A stretch of DNA of 64,000 nucleotides, taken from positions 248,001-312,000 of the forward strand of contig QPMI01000056.1 of assembly GCA_004431415.1 (NCBI GenBank). Reading direction: 5' to 3'. The DNA is from Cyanophora paradoxa (lineage: Eukaryota; Glaucocystophyceae; Cyanophorales; Cyanophoraceae). How positions within the stretch are numbered: position 1 is the stretch's first letter; every line of letters begins with the position of its first letter. The notes beneath the pieces are model-generated. The model searched no databases and had not been told where the DNA came from. It saw only the letters and a list, made by a program, of their open reading frames with translations. Shown one piece after another: positions 45,677 to 59,300 of this stretch. Position numbers and translations under genes: made by a program.

Positions 45677-46736
45677 TGGATAGTGTATTATCATTCAAAA
45701 AGTATAGGCAGAAACTGATTAATGAAAAAGTGAGTTTTGATGAAAAAGAGTTGAAAAAGAAGTTCAAAAACTCAGAACTCCAGCAAATTTACAAGAAACC
45801 AAGGAAACCCAAATCGTTTCTTCGCATAGTGGCAAAGCCTAGATCGTTTCAAATCGATATAACATATTTCAGAGGGTTTCAGACTGCCAACAATGGCATT
45901 TTCAAAATGCTTAGTTTCGTAGACATACTTAGTCGCAAAGGATTTGTTTATCCTTTTAAAAACAGCAGTGAGATCCGAGCATTTTAAATAGGTTCAAGCA
46001 AGAAGCAGGCAAAGTTAATGCTCTCTCTGGGGATAATGAGTTTTCCCAGGCAGTATACCGAAATTGGTGCAGTGAACATGGTGTAATGCTATACACAGAT
46101 GTGGCAAAGGATGACCACATCACAGTAGGAGATAAACTGGGGATAATTGATAGGTTCACTAGGACTTTCAAACAGTATCTCAGAAAATCGATGACAGCAA
46201 AGGGAACCACGAAATGGATCGATCTACTTAGTGATGTAATTGACTTGTATAATAGCAGTCCCCATTCTGCATTGAAAAATGACTCTCCAAATGCAGTGTA
46301 TACAAATGAAGATAAACAGTTATTTATTTACATGAGGGATACTGTTCACAACAATCGTGTAAAGGAGGCTGATACTAATCAAGTGAAACCAGGAGACACA
46401 GTTCGAGTTTTGCAACCAAAGGGATTGTTTGAAAAAGAAGGTGCGCAATTCAGTCAGAAGGTCTACACTGTTGCAAAGGCTGATAGGAATCGTTTCAAAG
46501 TGCTTGAAGATAATGATGGTGAGGAAACAAAAGAAGTGAAGAGGAGATTTAAGAAACAAGAATTGCAAAAGGTGAATAAAGATGATATCATTAAGATACC
46601 ATCACAAAAACGGATTCAGCAGGTTAATAAAACGAATAAAGTGAATCGATTGGTAGCAAAAGAAGGCATAAAACCCAATCGGAGTAATGTAATTCGGAGG
46701 AGATACAATTTGAGAAGTGGTTTAACGAAACGCTAA
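45676..46736 (+). CDS. Polinton-type integrase (rve) with C-terminal chromo/SH3-like domain, one frameshift
   Basis: About 353 codons; the ATG shares its A with the replication gene's TAA. It would insert the element using the terminal repeats. A basic N-terminus leads to the first catalytic Asp in PRSFQIDITYFRG and then FVDILSRKGFVYPFKN, typical of Polinton integrases. The frame breaks at ~45982-45985 (TTTT, one base short) and continues with the second Asp in NALSGDNEFSQAVY. The third acidic position is in GIIDRFTRTF, Asp where most retroviral-type integrases have Glu. The C-terminal part (VKPGDTVRVLQPKGLFEKEG ... YTVAKADRNRFKVLED) is a small beta-barrel of chromo/SH3 type, followed by a basic tail. 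Ends 6 bp before the right terminal repeat. Confidence 0.85.
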
Positions 46737-46741
46737 ATCAT

Positions 46742-47133
46742 GGAGACACGGCGGATGAAAAGGATATAACTTCGATTAAATATAATTAATCGAGATTATG
46801 ATATAACTTCGATAAATAAGATTTAAGATATAACTTCGATTAATTCGATTTTTGTTACTGAGGCTTACTGAGATTTAGTGAGATTTGGAATTGGGTTACT
46901 GTGAATGGTTTGTTTTTCTTGGGAATTGTTTTGGAGACACGGCGCATAAAAAAGATATAACTTCGATAAGATATAATTAATCGAGATTATGATATAACTT
47001 CGATTAATTCAATGTTTCTTACTGAGGCTTACTGAGATTTACTGATATTCAAGATTGGGTTACTGGGAATGGTTTGTTTTCTGATTTGTTTTTGATTTTT
47101 TCGCGGGTATTTTTTTGGAGACACGGCGCAGTG
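46742..47133 (-). repeat. Right terminal inverted repeat (392 bp)
   Basis: Reverse complement of 33425-33816, apparently identical, with the same two-subunit structure. The outer end reads GGAGACACGGCGCAGTG; the inner end lies directly after the integrase stop codon. Confidence 0.95.
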
Positions 47134-47319
47134 ATCAATATTCACAGCATCCAGATTAAATAATATATATAGATCACAAACCGGAGGCTAAAGTTGAAGA
47201 CAGGAGACATAGGATCGTTCCCTACAGAAAGCATTGCAGTTTGCTATCAAGCGCATGCGCGCGCTCAGTCAACAGGACATATGCACATGTACAAATTCGC
47301 GCTCGAGCGCGCGTAGCGC
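47134..47319 (-). other. Intron remnant on the right side of the Polinton-like element
   Basis: On the minus strand the upstream exon appears to end near 47320 at a GT donor (GTACCAGG or GTGCGC), leaving ~190 bp of non-coding sequence before the element. Together with 33379-33424 it forms the host intron into which the element inserted. Confidence 0.5.
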
Positions 47320-50300
47320 ACCCTGGTACGTGCCGCGCGCCCTTGGATCCACTGGCAGGAAAACCAGTCAGCATACGCAGAGAAGAGCTGAAAGACATGA
47401 CCAAAGCTGGGCGTGGCAGGAACCTCGATATTGAGCCCTCGTCCCTCCCCCGACAGGTCGTCTCCAAGGGAAGAAACGACGTCAACGTTTCTGAGCTTGG
47501 TTTGGTCGAGTTTTCGCTGAACTTCGCAGCGATCTTCCTCTCCCTCCCCGAAAACCATGCGTTTGCAGTTGACGTAGCTGTCTTCATAGTAGATCTCTCG
47601 AAGGTCTGTCCGTCGCGATATTCAAAGAAGGTTCTTTCTAAATTTGTAATATGCGTCAGCGGATTCGAACCTGTGGCATAAATTCCCTCGCTTGTTTCCG
47701 TCATGTATAGGTCGCAGCGGGCCTTGTACGACCCGGCAGCAAGAACGCGCGGCGTGCAGGTAATTTTCGAAGTGTCATCCAGCGTCAAAAAGCTGAACTG
47801 GAAGGGCGTCTGCCCTGTCTTCTGCGTGCCGACACGCGCGTATCCTGAGACCTCCGTCGGTTTGCCGACGTCATAGTTAATTTTGATGCCCATGTCGGTG
47901 CGTGTGCTGGTCGGGTTGCTCGGCGCAGTATAGCTGCGCGTGGGAGAATGTAAATATCGGCAGATATCTGCGGAGACCTAGATATATCTGGCATGCGCAC
48001 GTAAAGGCATAGGTGTCATAGCATCCAGTGGAGCATATTTCAGTGCCGTCGGTTCTGGCTTGGAATGGCTCAGGATATCCGTCCGGTACCAGAGGCGAAA
48101 GAGTTCCAAGCGCGGGCGGCTCAATCAAGAAGTTGCTCTCCGCCAGGCGCGGACTCCGCGAGTGGCGAGTCAGCGTGCAACGAACCAGTGCACCCGCTGC
48201 ACAATGCGGCAGATGCCTTAAATTAGCGATCGCCTGGAGAGCGAATGCATCTAAAAGAACTCGAGAAAGCGCACGACGAGTGCGGTATACGCCGTCAGCG
48301 CCTTGGGACGGGTTATAGATGTACGGAAAGTCGCCTGATCGTAGCCACATTAATCAGGTGCGAACAAAGATATGATAAGCAAACAGTGGTACTGCAGCCG
48401 GCTCACAGTTCACATTGTAGTCAAGGAACGATTGGAAGGTAGCGTTCCAGAGTGTGCGCACAATGTTCTCCCGCTTCTCGTCGCGGAAGCCAATTGGGAC
48501 CGCAAGTATTGGGACAAGTAGTCTTTAAGCTGCTTAAGCTTTGCTCGTTTCAGCCAAGTCATGCTCATGATACATATTCCCACTAGACGTCGACGGCCAC
48601 GTACACAGATGATTATAAAATTTCATAAGAGACTGCAGCCGCGCGCACCCGAACGTTATAGGAGCTGTCGTGACCGTCGGTCGCAACCTGCAAATGCACT
48701 TTAGACCATTTAGACATGCAGGCAGATCTTCAAATTGCTTTCTAATACATCATCAAAACCGTAACAGAGAACTGGCCATCCAATAAGAAGCTGTGTTCGT
48801 GCTCGTGTCCCTTCGAGCTCTGTTCCCGATGTACATCTTTGCGCTGCCCTCGGAGCCATGGCCAGTATCTTCGAGCTCTGTAATGTTGAAGGGCTCGGCT
48901 GCCGCGATAGCATCAGTCATGATTAATTCTCTATATATAACTAAGACAACAAAGTTCCGCGGCTAGTCCACGTTATCTTGGGAAACGCACTGATTGCAAC
49001 GAAGTCCATCTCATAGTCGTTGAATTCCACGTAATCAGATTCGGCAGCAGGTTCTACAAATACATTAGAACTCAAATAAATGTTAAACTGCTGCTGCCGA
49101 TCAATCAACTGCGTAAATGCCACGATGCGTACCGATGCGGCAGGTTACTGCAGAGCCCACAACGAGCGCCTTCCAGACAGCCGGGCAGGAAGAAAGACTG
49201 ACGGGAAGTGCGTCCACTGAATACATATGCATGTGCGGTATTTGCGTAAGGAGGCGCTATGTTAGTACTCGTGCCATGGCAGCCGTATGTGCCGAATCAC
49301 AATGCGCGCACCGACGCGAAACTCAGACGTGCGGGGCGCCACGCTTGAGTTTGCCCAAGGAATGCCAATGGTAAAGCCATTTGAAACAGGAGACAGTGTC
49401 GAAGCTGTCAAAGTGACCTGGATTGGACATGCTTCTCGTAAGAACGCATGCACATTCCTTTGAACCTTGAAAGGTATTGGAATCGCAGATCGGGCGTACC
49501 TGTACGCGTCCCGTTTCTTTTTGCCATTGCTTACACTCGTTTGGAAGGCATTCGCAACGGTAATCGCCCAAGAGAGAACATTCGATGATGCAGTTGTAGT
49601 CGTACTCGTCGCCACTTTCCTCGTAGGATCTCTGCTTGGGCAGGCACGCGCAGGTCGGTGGCTCGGGGAGCTGTGCGGAGACAGGCGCCGTGGAGAAGAA
49701 GGCCTGGCACTCCTGACATGCCGCTGACTCGTTGAAGAAGCCCGTTGAATCAACAAATTGCTCCGCGAACTCGTACCCCGCTTCGCGGAGCATTCCCGAG
49801 GTCAAGGTTCCAGTGCGGAGCACTGCTGGCGAAAATTCTGGGATCGAGGGGCATTTGCCGAAATTATATGCGTATGTTTCCAAGTCATAGTTATACGGAA
49901 TGTCCAAAGACATCCGCTCAGCCAGGCCCTGTGTCGGGAAGATGTAATTGCAGGCCGCCTGCATATACACGTATTGTTCCGTCGTCGCCGTTTCCCCCTC
50001 CAGCAGTACTCGGCCACGTGTTTGCTGGTGCTCATCGTGATGCAGGCCTCCGGCTGTGTGGGTACTCAACAAAGACCGGCTCCGCCGCTTGTAGCCTCCA
50101 AAGCAGGCCTCCCAGCAACCTTCGGTAAAATAGCAACCCCAGAAATCGTCGCAGTTGAAAGCTGGTCGAAGATCCGCTGTGTATTCTTCGATCTGATCTT
50201 TCCACTCATCAACTGCATCTTTGCAGCTTATCGCACACTCGGTTACGGACGTTACAGCGTTGGCCAGCTCGGGGCACGTCGCCATGGAGAGCGACCAGTA

Positions 50301-53300
50301 TCCCCAATAGCGATTTGTGATGAAACTGCTGTGACTTATGGCATCGTAGCGAGTCTCTACCTCGTTCTTCTCGCTTCCGATGGCCACGATGCTTGGCACG
50401 GAGGCGCCTGTCGTTGGGATCCGATGATCAGCGGTCAGCCCAAAAACAATTATCAGTGCGATCACGAATATAAGATTTGTTTTTGCGTTTAGGCAGTGGC
50501 AATTCGTTCAATCCCTCCAGAGTGTTGCGCACCGTATTCCTGATCATAAGAATTGTCCCGTTGGGAACACGAAGTTCAGCTGAAAGTATGCGCTGCACAT
50601 GCCAACATAAACATAATGAGCAGCTCACCCAAGCAAAGTCAGTCACTTGCAGAGTACTGATGGACTCGTAAACTGCACCGGGATGTTATAATCGATCGCG
50701 ATCATGATCGATCGCTCCACGGGTTCTAACAAAGGACAGCAGAAAAAGCACAAGAGTGCCACACCATCACCCTGTCCTGAGAAAGGCCCTTGCGTGGAGC
50801 AGCTGTAGTAGTAGACGCGCTCTCTATTGTGTGAAGATTGATGTACCGAACACGTTAATAGTCAATTTCGCGTTTTGAGGGTCTTGCAAACGGCTCACGA
50901 TTTTAGCTGGCTTGGATAACTCCACCCGGTCGGATTCACGAAGCACTGAAAGCCAAAAAATTAAAGCGGCTCAGCACTTCGATTTTCATAATTGCATTAT
51001 TAATAGCGGTTCCATTCACTCATACTCGTACTTCAATGTTCATGATTCTCAAAAACTCGAAGCGGCTCATAATCAATAGTATTATGCACCGTGCTGTTGT
51101 AAGGCGCCCCAAGCCACGTGCGCCGCAGCTGTGGAGAGCAAGAAATTCCTTCGGCTACACATGTGGCAAAGAGAGATCACGAGTCAGACATTTTTTATAT
51201 AGCAAGCTTAAGATTCGACCCGCCACAGGGAGAACGCACTGTCTATCAGCGTGACGCTGAAAGAAAGGAATCCTGATATTCCGACTTGGGAAGCCCACCA
51301 GATTTTCAGCGAGGGCTCGCTGGGCGCAATGCGTATTCAGAGCTTGAACTTGGTGGTTCTATTCGATTGCGGATAACGATTGGCGCACCTGTATCGCCAT
51401 GGGTCTCCGAAACGGATGGTCACGTGCGCGCTCTCATTTCCTCCGCTCGCGGGAAATGTGAACTGCGGAGTCCGGCCTCCAGAGACTACTTTTCCGCCAT
51501 CTGAAATGCAAGCAATGTCGCAAGCGCGCGCTTGTGATAGCGAGCACCTATACACGAATGCAAGCGCACGCACCGTATCTGCTGTTGTAATTCCTTGCGG
51601 TACAAACAGCCCCAGAGCAGCTCGAACATCCATTGTCCTGTAATTATTTCAGGCTTTCGTAACCTGTCACAAAATCACAACAACAAAAACGGACCGCGTT
51701 CGTCCAGGTGCTGTATGTCGCGCCCCGGGGGCCGCTTAGGATGAAGTAAGACGTGAAGAGTGGGGGTGAGCCGGGTCTTGCTTGGATCCAGCAGGTCGTG
51801 CTGTCTCTAGCCTGCGAGCGCAGCTTTCAAGTCTCTGCAGGAGCGATCTACACAAGCGAACCCTGCTCACCACAAAGCGGGAGCCCTTTTCCCGATCGCA
51901 GAAGATGTCCGCACCGACAATTGTCATGTTCAGCGAGTCTAAAGGCTCTCCCGCACCGATGGAGACGGGAAGCACGGCTCCAGAGAGTGTGTATTTGAAC
52001 TGTATATTGACGGTCCCCATCGTGGAGCCGCGCAGTTTGTAGCTCATGAAAGGTTTAGAGACGGTTTCAGTGATAGGGATCTGGAGCCGAGCTTCAGGCC
52101 GAGAACGATCATTATTCGATAGTATGAATTTAAATGATTACCAGTCCCCCACTGACATCGCTTGTGTCAAGAATTCCCAGCTGCTCGGGGCTTTCTGGCA
52201 CCGCAGACTGCACAATTGTCACATCCGTTTCATCAAATCTAGGATTGCTTGCTTCTCCCGTCAGCTTGCATTCCAATGACGCGCCGTCCATCTGCAAAAA
52301 GGATGATATTCGAATTCAGCTTTCACGCCACTTTAGCGATAGCTCTGGATGAAGCAGATATGGCTTGAAGACTCAAGTAACTCACGGCTATCATTGTTCT
52401 CTCGCACTGGACAGAAGCGACGACTGCATTAAAGAGACCGTCTCAGACGGCGGGTGCGTGCACGTGCACAAGAAAGCAAAGAAAGATCGATCGTAAGATT
52501 TCAAAAGCGCGAACCGAAGAGACCGATGGTGGCACTGCGCTCGAAGTCGGAGCAAGGGGCACCGGGCACCTTCGATCCCTCAGCAGCCAGATTCACAACA
52601 AGCTTGCCTTCTACATCTGTAGCCCCAAGGTCCGGAGCGGCGAAAATGACCGGAAGTGATGTCCCAGTGGCGTTCCCCATGTCAAGGGTTACTGCATCTT
52701 TGTCTTTGAGCGTCCAGGTTGCGGTGAAATACGTGCTACGTAAGGGCGAAGACGACTCGATGGTGCATCGAGCGTTGTAGCCGTACGGCGCCCGTCTCAT
52801 GCAGCTCAGACTGAAATCAATAACATCCACTGAGGCATGGTACACAACACCGCCGAACCCGACGTTCAAAGTAAGGCCATTGGCGACGGAGGAGGCGCCG
52901 GGAGTGATGTTGAATGTCCCAGAGGCAGCATCCACGAGAACAGGAGGGAAACTGATGGTCTGGTTTGTGCGAGGATTTGTTGCGGTGATTGCAAAGTCGC
53001 CAAAGTCATTTGCGACGAATGTGGTCGAGTTATCGTCCTTCAGAACTGCGAGCGATCTCAAGTCAGAGATACATCGAGCCGCAGGCGAACTGCAGCTGGC
53101 CATGGCGCACGGGTGCAGGTGAACACAGTGCCTCGGACCATGCGCTCGGGGCATGAAACTCTACTCGCGGAGTACTGCAGCAAGCGTCTTATGTAAGCAA
53201 CCATAAAGTTGATGAAGGGAACATTTCAGATTTGAAACTATTTGAATTCAGAAAACACCAGAGCTTACCACAAGCACGTTTGTAGCCGCCGCAACGAAGG

Positions 53301-56300
53301 AGTTGTCAAACGACTTCACTTCGATTCGCGAACCGCTGTCGCCGCCACCGATGCCGCCGACGTACTCAAAGTCAAGCCCACCGGATGCACTTTGGGAGGG
53401 GCGGATTGTGCTCGCGTTCACAAAGCCCGCGGACGCAACGATGGAAATAGCGACATCTCCGGGCGCAAGGGTGGCGGAGGCGGCCGCCTTGGAGATCGTG
53501 CAAGTCTTTGTGCAGCCCTTGCACAGACGACCGCCACAATTAACACTCTGGATCGCAACAACGCTGACTGTGGTGCTTGCTTGTACGGCACCAGATGCAA
53601 AGGTCACTACAACAGTATAGGTTCCGTTCTTGGTCACATTGAATGTAAAACTGAGAGAGGATGAAGAGAGCCACGCGGAGGCCGCGGTGTTCGCTCCAGA
53701 AACCGACACTGTGTAACCCTCGGTGCGATTAAGCTCGTCCGTACCGGGTGTTTTAACAAGCGTGCAGATGATCTGCTTCAATTCGCCGGCTTGGAGGAAT
53801 GTGCGAGGAGTGTCGCAGGCGACAGAAGCACGGATATAGATCAGAGAGGTCTCAGCAGCGACAGCGGTGGCTCCCTCGAAGGTCGCAAGGTACGACTCGG
53901 CAAAGGGGATGCGGACTCTGGCGGTGGTGGTCTTCTGTTTGTTGTGGAACGTGAAGTTGACGGACAGCCGATCGGCGCGGTCCTCGACGGTGTAGCCCGA
54001 AACAACGCCGATGGGCTGAGTGGGATCTGTGGAATACGCCACGGCCTCCTTTATCATGCTCGGATTCCAGGGCGCTGATCCCGCGGATGCGAGAGAAATG
54101 TGACAAGCCACGATCGATCCGACGGGGTGCCCGGCGGAGCCTTGCAGAATAGGGCACTCAACCGCCAAGATAACGAACTGGAATCAAGAGTCAATATAAT
54201 TTAAGCAGACATTCAGAATTGCAGCAAAGACGCACAGTCGTGCTGTATTCGTAAACAACGGGGGAGATGGCTGCAGAGGCGATGGAGGCAGATGAGATGC
54301 CGTATTCGTTTTCGTCAATATGCCCACGGGCTGAGGTCCATTGGAGTCTGACCGAGGGAAACCTTTCAGCTTCAGGAAACAGAAAAGAACCGGCATTTTT
54401 GAAGAAAACGCGCACGCAGCAGAAATAGGAGAGCTTGCGCAGATCTGCAAAATAAAATCACATGGAAGCATACAAATCTGGTATGCACTTCAATTGAACG
54501 GACCCTCTTCCGAGCGACTACATGCGTTGAAATAGAGCTCCCAGAATAGTCCGGAAATACAGTTTCGGGGCCCGAAAGACTATCCGAATCGAATTCGCAG
54601 GTCGCGCCGACGGGCGACAGAGGGGACCGCACCTGGGAGTAAATTATAATTAGATCCGGATCCTTGATGAAAATCAAAGCCGCACGCACGCAGCCGGGGT
54701 TGGTGTAGTAGAGGAGGTCGAGACAGCTCGACTTGGGATACAGGCCCTCCGAATCTGCATCGTACGAGAAGCGCGAGACGAGATCCTGCTCGCATTTCAT
54801 ATTATTATTCAAAATGGTTTATTAAAAATCTCAATCGATTAACAACTGGCAAATAATCACCCGCTCGTACGGGCTTGACGTTCCGTAGATTTGGTACCCC
54901 GTGCCGCGGAGACCCACGACTACACCCCAGCCTAGTGGCGGGAAGGGCAGATTCCAGCCTGGGGGAGCCGCGTGGTTTCGAAGGGCCCGGCGCATCGGTT
55001 CCGCCGGAGGCGCAGAGGGAGTGAAGGGACGCCCGAAGCCAAACCACGAGAGGTCGGCTCCGATGTCGCCCCCGCCAAACACAGAAGCCCATCGAAGTGC
55101 GACGATTGGTGATGCAGTCGACACGATCTGCGCACATGGCGAAGCACTCAGCTACTGGATTCATGCACACATGCAGCCACGCGTACCGTGGTAGACGTTT
55201 TTGCGACGAGCGAGATTCTGTTGGATAGACAGTCCTCCGGGTAGTTCCGGCAGTATTCATTAATTACAATGTCTCCCTCGAAGTCCGTAGGAGTGATGGG
55301 AGTGGAGGAATCCAGACTAACAACATTGCACGATACGGAATGGTCCTTGGCTACGCGAAGCGTCGGGTATAGAAAACCGAGACCGGCGTCTGAGTACTGC
55401 AGTTGGATCGCTGGATTGCAGCACAGCGTCGCTCCCACAGCCTGGACCTAAAAGCGAAAAATGCTTTCTTGTGAGTACAGGGAATGAAATCGACCGATCA
55501 TGAATACTCGATGTATATATCACCTGAAACAGGCCACGCTCCCTTGCATCTTCGATAGCGCGATTAGATCCAGGGTACTGCCCGTAATTGTAATCGTCAA
55601 ACACAAAGTCGAAAACGGAGTTGTTCCACGAAGGGAAGACGTCGAAGACTCCCGGCGCCTTGCTGGAGAATGTGGTAGTCCACTGCTGGTTTCCTGTAAG
55701 CACAAGGGGCGAGAAGGCAGCCCAGCGGTAACAGCGCGGCTCGGTGCAGCACTCAGGTCCGATGCATGTGCACACACTCGCCGAGCAGTCGCAGTCTGCA
55801 CAATTCGAATGGGAAGATAAATGAAGGAGTTTGCGTTGACGGACACACGTGGATATCAGTCATCTAATAATTGATATATTTGCGAACGCACCGGGACCCT
55901 CGCAGCGCGCGGAAGATGAACAATCCGCGCCAGGCGGGCAGCTGCAAACCAGGGCGGGCCGGTTGCCTGTATCCCCCGCAGCGCACTCTCCGTCGGTCGG
56001 ACATGCCGACCCTTCGCAGTCGGGTCCTTGACAGCAGTCGGGTCCGGTGCAGAAGCAGACGTTGTTTTTGTCGCAGGTGCAGTCGGCGCCGTTGCACTGA
56101 GGCGCGATCGCGTGCAGCTGCCGACCAGCCGCCCACTCCTTCCACGATCCCGAGCTGTGCTCATCATGATGCTGATCCTGGCTCACATGTGCATGCGAAG
56201 CCGTAGACTCTTCTACTTCGTTGAGAGAACGCCGCTTGAGCATCGGGAATTCGCACACGCATCCGGGGCCGGTGCAGGGAAGCGAGTCGCCGTAGCAGGC

Positions 56301-59300
56301 TCTGAAGAGGTCTTCAGCGGGACAGAACTTTCCAACGCAGCCAGGCCCTTGGCACGGCAGCGTATTGAGGCGACGCCGCTGGGTGCTGGAGGCGGAGGCA
56401 TGATGACCATACGACTTTGCACGTCCGGGCGAATGCGACGTCGACTCGAAGAAAGTCGACGCATTAGAATTCTGCTGCACCGCTCGATCTCCGAAATTGA
56501 AGCCTTCATTCCCGCAGATAGAACCATGGAGCATCCTCTGCGTTCCAGGGGGACACGAAGGTCCGAAGCAGGGCGGCTGGACTCGACCATTGTTGCAGAA
56601 ACGCCCCTCTGCGCAGAAGGCGAAGCCCGTGCTGCGGAAGTCCTGAGCATGCGAGGAGAGCAGAGGAGGCTGGCCTAGGCCACGAACCTGTTGAAGTCGC
56701 TCGACAGGAGATCAGGAGCATCGGGGTGGTTCCCCTTTCGAATAATGCAGGTGGTCTTCGACATTATGAGCACACTGTAGAGCACACGGATATATATAGG
56801 TTTACCTGGACTCCATTCTGCATGCCTTGGTCTCCTGGGGGTCCAGTCATAGGTGCGGAGGCGCTGTTGTTGCCGGAGTACAGGCCGGCCACGATGCGGT
56901 TTGTCATGCACGATGCGACAGCCTGCAATACGGTGTAGTGACAGTCGCCAACGACGAACTGGCTGGCACGCGGGTCGACTGTCTTCGAAAGGCGCGTAAT
57001 GACTCTGATTTGCCGCGCTGGGACCTATCGATATCGTTCGAGTCGGTGTCAGCTGCGGGTTTACATGCTAGTCCCAGCAAAGCTAGTTTTGATGTTCACG
57101 TAAATGAGCGCAAGTGCGTACGGCGGTCTGATAGAAGATGACAGTGCTTGGAGCGCCCTGCGGAGCAGGACTATTCAGGTGCCGCCTGCCTTCTCCACCG
57201 TTGCTGTTCGTCTCTGGCGAGAGCACGACGACCTCCGGAAGGCAGCGCTCTGAGCTGCTGCATCCCACAACAGCGGGGTTGCTCACAGTCACTGCGAAGT
57301 GCATCATCGTCGTTAGCATGCGATCCGGATGCGTACAAGTTGCCTTTCGCGGTTGACGCTCATGATCACCTTCAATATCGCTGCTCTCTAGTGGAGATGA
57401 CGGTGTGCCATCTTCGAAGGGCGATGGAAGAGCGGGGACGAGCAGATATGCCATGCGTCCCAGAACAACGCGCACTGAAGGTCCGCACTTGAGACCGCGG
57501 GCGTCAATCCCCTTCACAAGTACGTGAGGGCTGTTGGAGGTTTTGTTAAATCGCCGAATCGCGAAGATGAATTTAACGACAATATATACCTGTACTTCCA
57601 AATCGACTCTGTCGCGGTGACAAAGTCGACGACAATTGCGACGAGTCCGAACTGCGTATACGTAAAACGATCATTTAGATTGTTCAATTAAGCAGTGACC
57701 TCCGAAAAGACGAATTTTGCAGTCCAGTAAGGATATAAAAGCGAACCCCATTGGCGCTGGGAAAGGTAAATTCGTAGGTAGCGATTCCGCGGTTGTGCGC
57801 CCACAATGATGAACCATCCGGGCCTGGGATAGGCAATCTTCCAGAAGGACCCGACTCCGACAACTCCCACCAGACCTGTGCACGAGCCCCGAGACGTGCC
57901 CATTAACAAGTGAATCTACTATTCTTGAATCTTTGCAATGTTTGCACGGACGAACCCGGAAAACAGGGGTCATAGCATTGACCGTAAAGCTGGCAGAGAA
58001 GAGACGTCGACGGTACGCGCAGTTAACACACAAAGAAATAAACATATCGTTTACGTAATTGCAAGTGGCGAAACTCAAACGCACTTGTAAACGACATGGT
58101 CCGCGACGACGGTCTGGAAATCTCGCAAAGTCGGGAAGGTGACTTCCGGATCGCCGAAATTCGTGACTATGATTGTCTGATCGTGACCAGCGTCGCTCAA
58201 AATCAGTTGCGATTGAGCCGCATCAGTCACGATTCTCGTGCGCACGTAGGAGAATGTGCTCAGGAGAGCGCCTCTTGACTCAACGACGACCTCATAGTCA
58301 CCAACGGCCTCAGCAATCTCGTTGAGATCCCATCCGGCGTCGCTGATGCCCTTCGAAAAGTGGGAGCTGCGCGTAGTCCAACGGGCGAGCACGGGCAAGT
58401 GAGCGATAGCGGGCAAGCAGAACAACAGAACTCAATATCCAAAGAAGAATACGTCACCTGAAACGCGGGTCATCATTTCTCCAGTACGTGAACGGCAGGC
58501 CCCGGGGGGTTGTTGGGCGGTACTTCACACGGTACTCGGCCAGGTTGTCTTCGCTGCGGACGCGGAGAGCGCACTCTGCCCAGCGAGAGCCTTCTTCATT
58601 TGCTGTGCATGAATTGCTTTGTTATTTAATTGAATGTATATATAATAACATTGCTCGCACCGAATGATGCGAAGAATGCGTTGTAGGGACCCGAGAAGTT
58701 TGAACGAAAAGCAGGCTTCGGATCCCACCCGCTGCGCTCCTGCATTTTATTGGCGCGCGGTCAGTTTTCATGTGTATATATATATGTATAAACAATTTCT
58801 GAACGGGTTATTTTCTGTAGTCGGCAAGTACCTGGGGCGTCTCAGGCAGGATCGTGAGCACGGAAACGGGAGAGCCCTCGAAGGTGATGTTCTGAAGGTG
58901 CGGGTCTAGGCCTCGCGCTGCAGATTTGACGCGCGAGTCTGAGGTATTATAGATTGACGTGATTCAAAGACAGCGCACGACTGAACCAGAGTTGTTTTTC
59001 CAGACGACGGCTTCCCTCAGACCCTTCAATGCTCACACTGCGTAGCGTCTGATTGTCGTACTCTTCCCCGGAGCGAGTGTCCCTCCACCTGCAAGAGACC
59101 AGCAAGAATTAAGTTAAAGCGATTTTTGCGAGCCATGTTTTATAAAGTTACTAAATGCGCACATGGCCAGAATAGTGCGCTGAACGGGATTCGTTGGCAC
59201 CGCAACAATGCGGCACTCTTCAAAAGTTTCGCATTCCGAAGTGCAAGCCGCCTCAGTTCCATTGTTCAATCCAAGGCACGTTTGACACGACCCCTCGTCG

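Larger units (their letters stand above)
33425..47133. mobile_element. Polinton-like element (endogenous Polinton-like virus), 13.7 kb
   Basis: Bounded by 392-bp terminal inverted repeats and clearly AT-richer than the host. Gene set: packaging ATPase and major capsid candidate (minus strand), penton-like protein, a basic protein and a small basic protein (plus), then replication protein and integrase (plus) ending 6 bp before the right repeat. Without the secondary 2.2-kb insertion the element is about 11.5 kb, compact for a Polinton (typically 15-20 kb). ATPase plus capsid genes plus a retroviral-type integrase define the group; I find neither an adenovirus-type protease nor a standard protein-primed PolB. 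No clean 5-6 bp target duplication is visible at the ends. Several genes are frameshifted. Confidence 0.9.

Noticed and set aside
42450-45990. Programmed -1 ribosomal frameshifting in the replication and integrase genes
   Set aside because: The sites do not fit the X-XXY-YYZ slippery pattern in frame, and the same single-base-loss signature occurs in the capsid gene and in host exons, so missing bases explain them better.
33410-47150. Target-site duplication of the Polinton-like element
   Set aside because: I compared flanks for several possible end positions and found no convincing 5-6 bp direct repeat.
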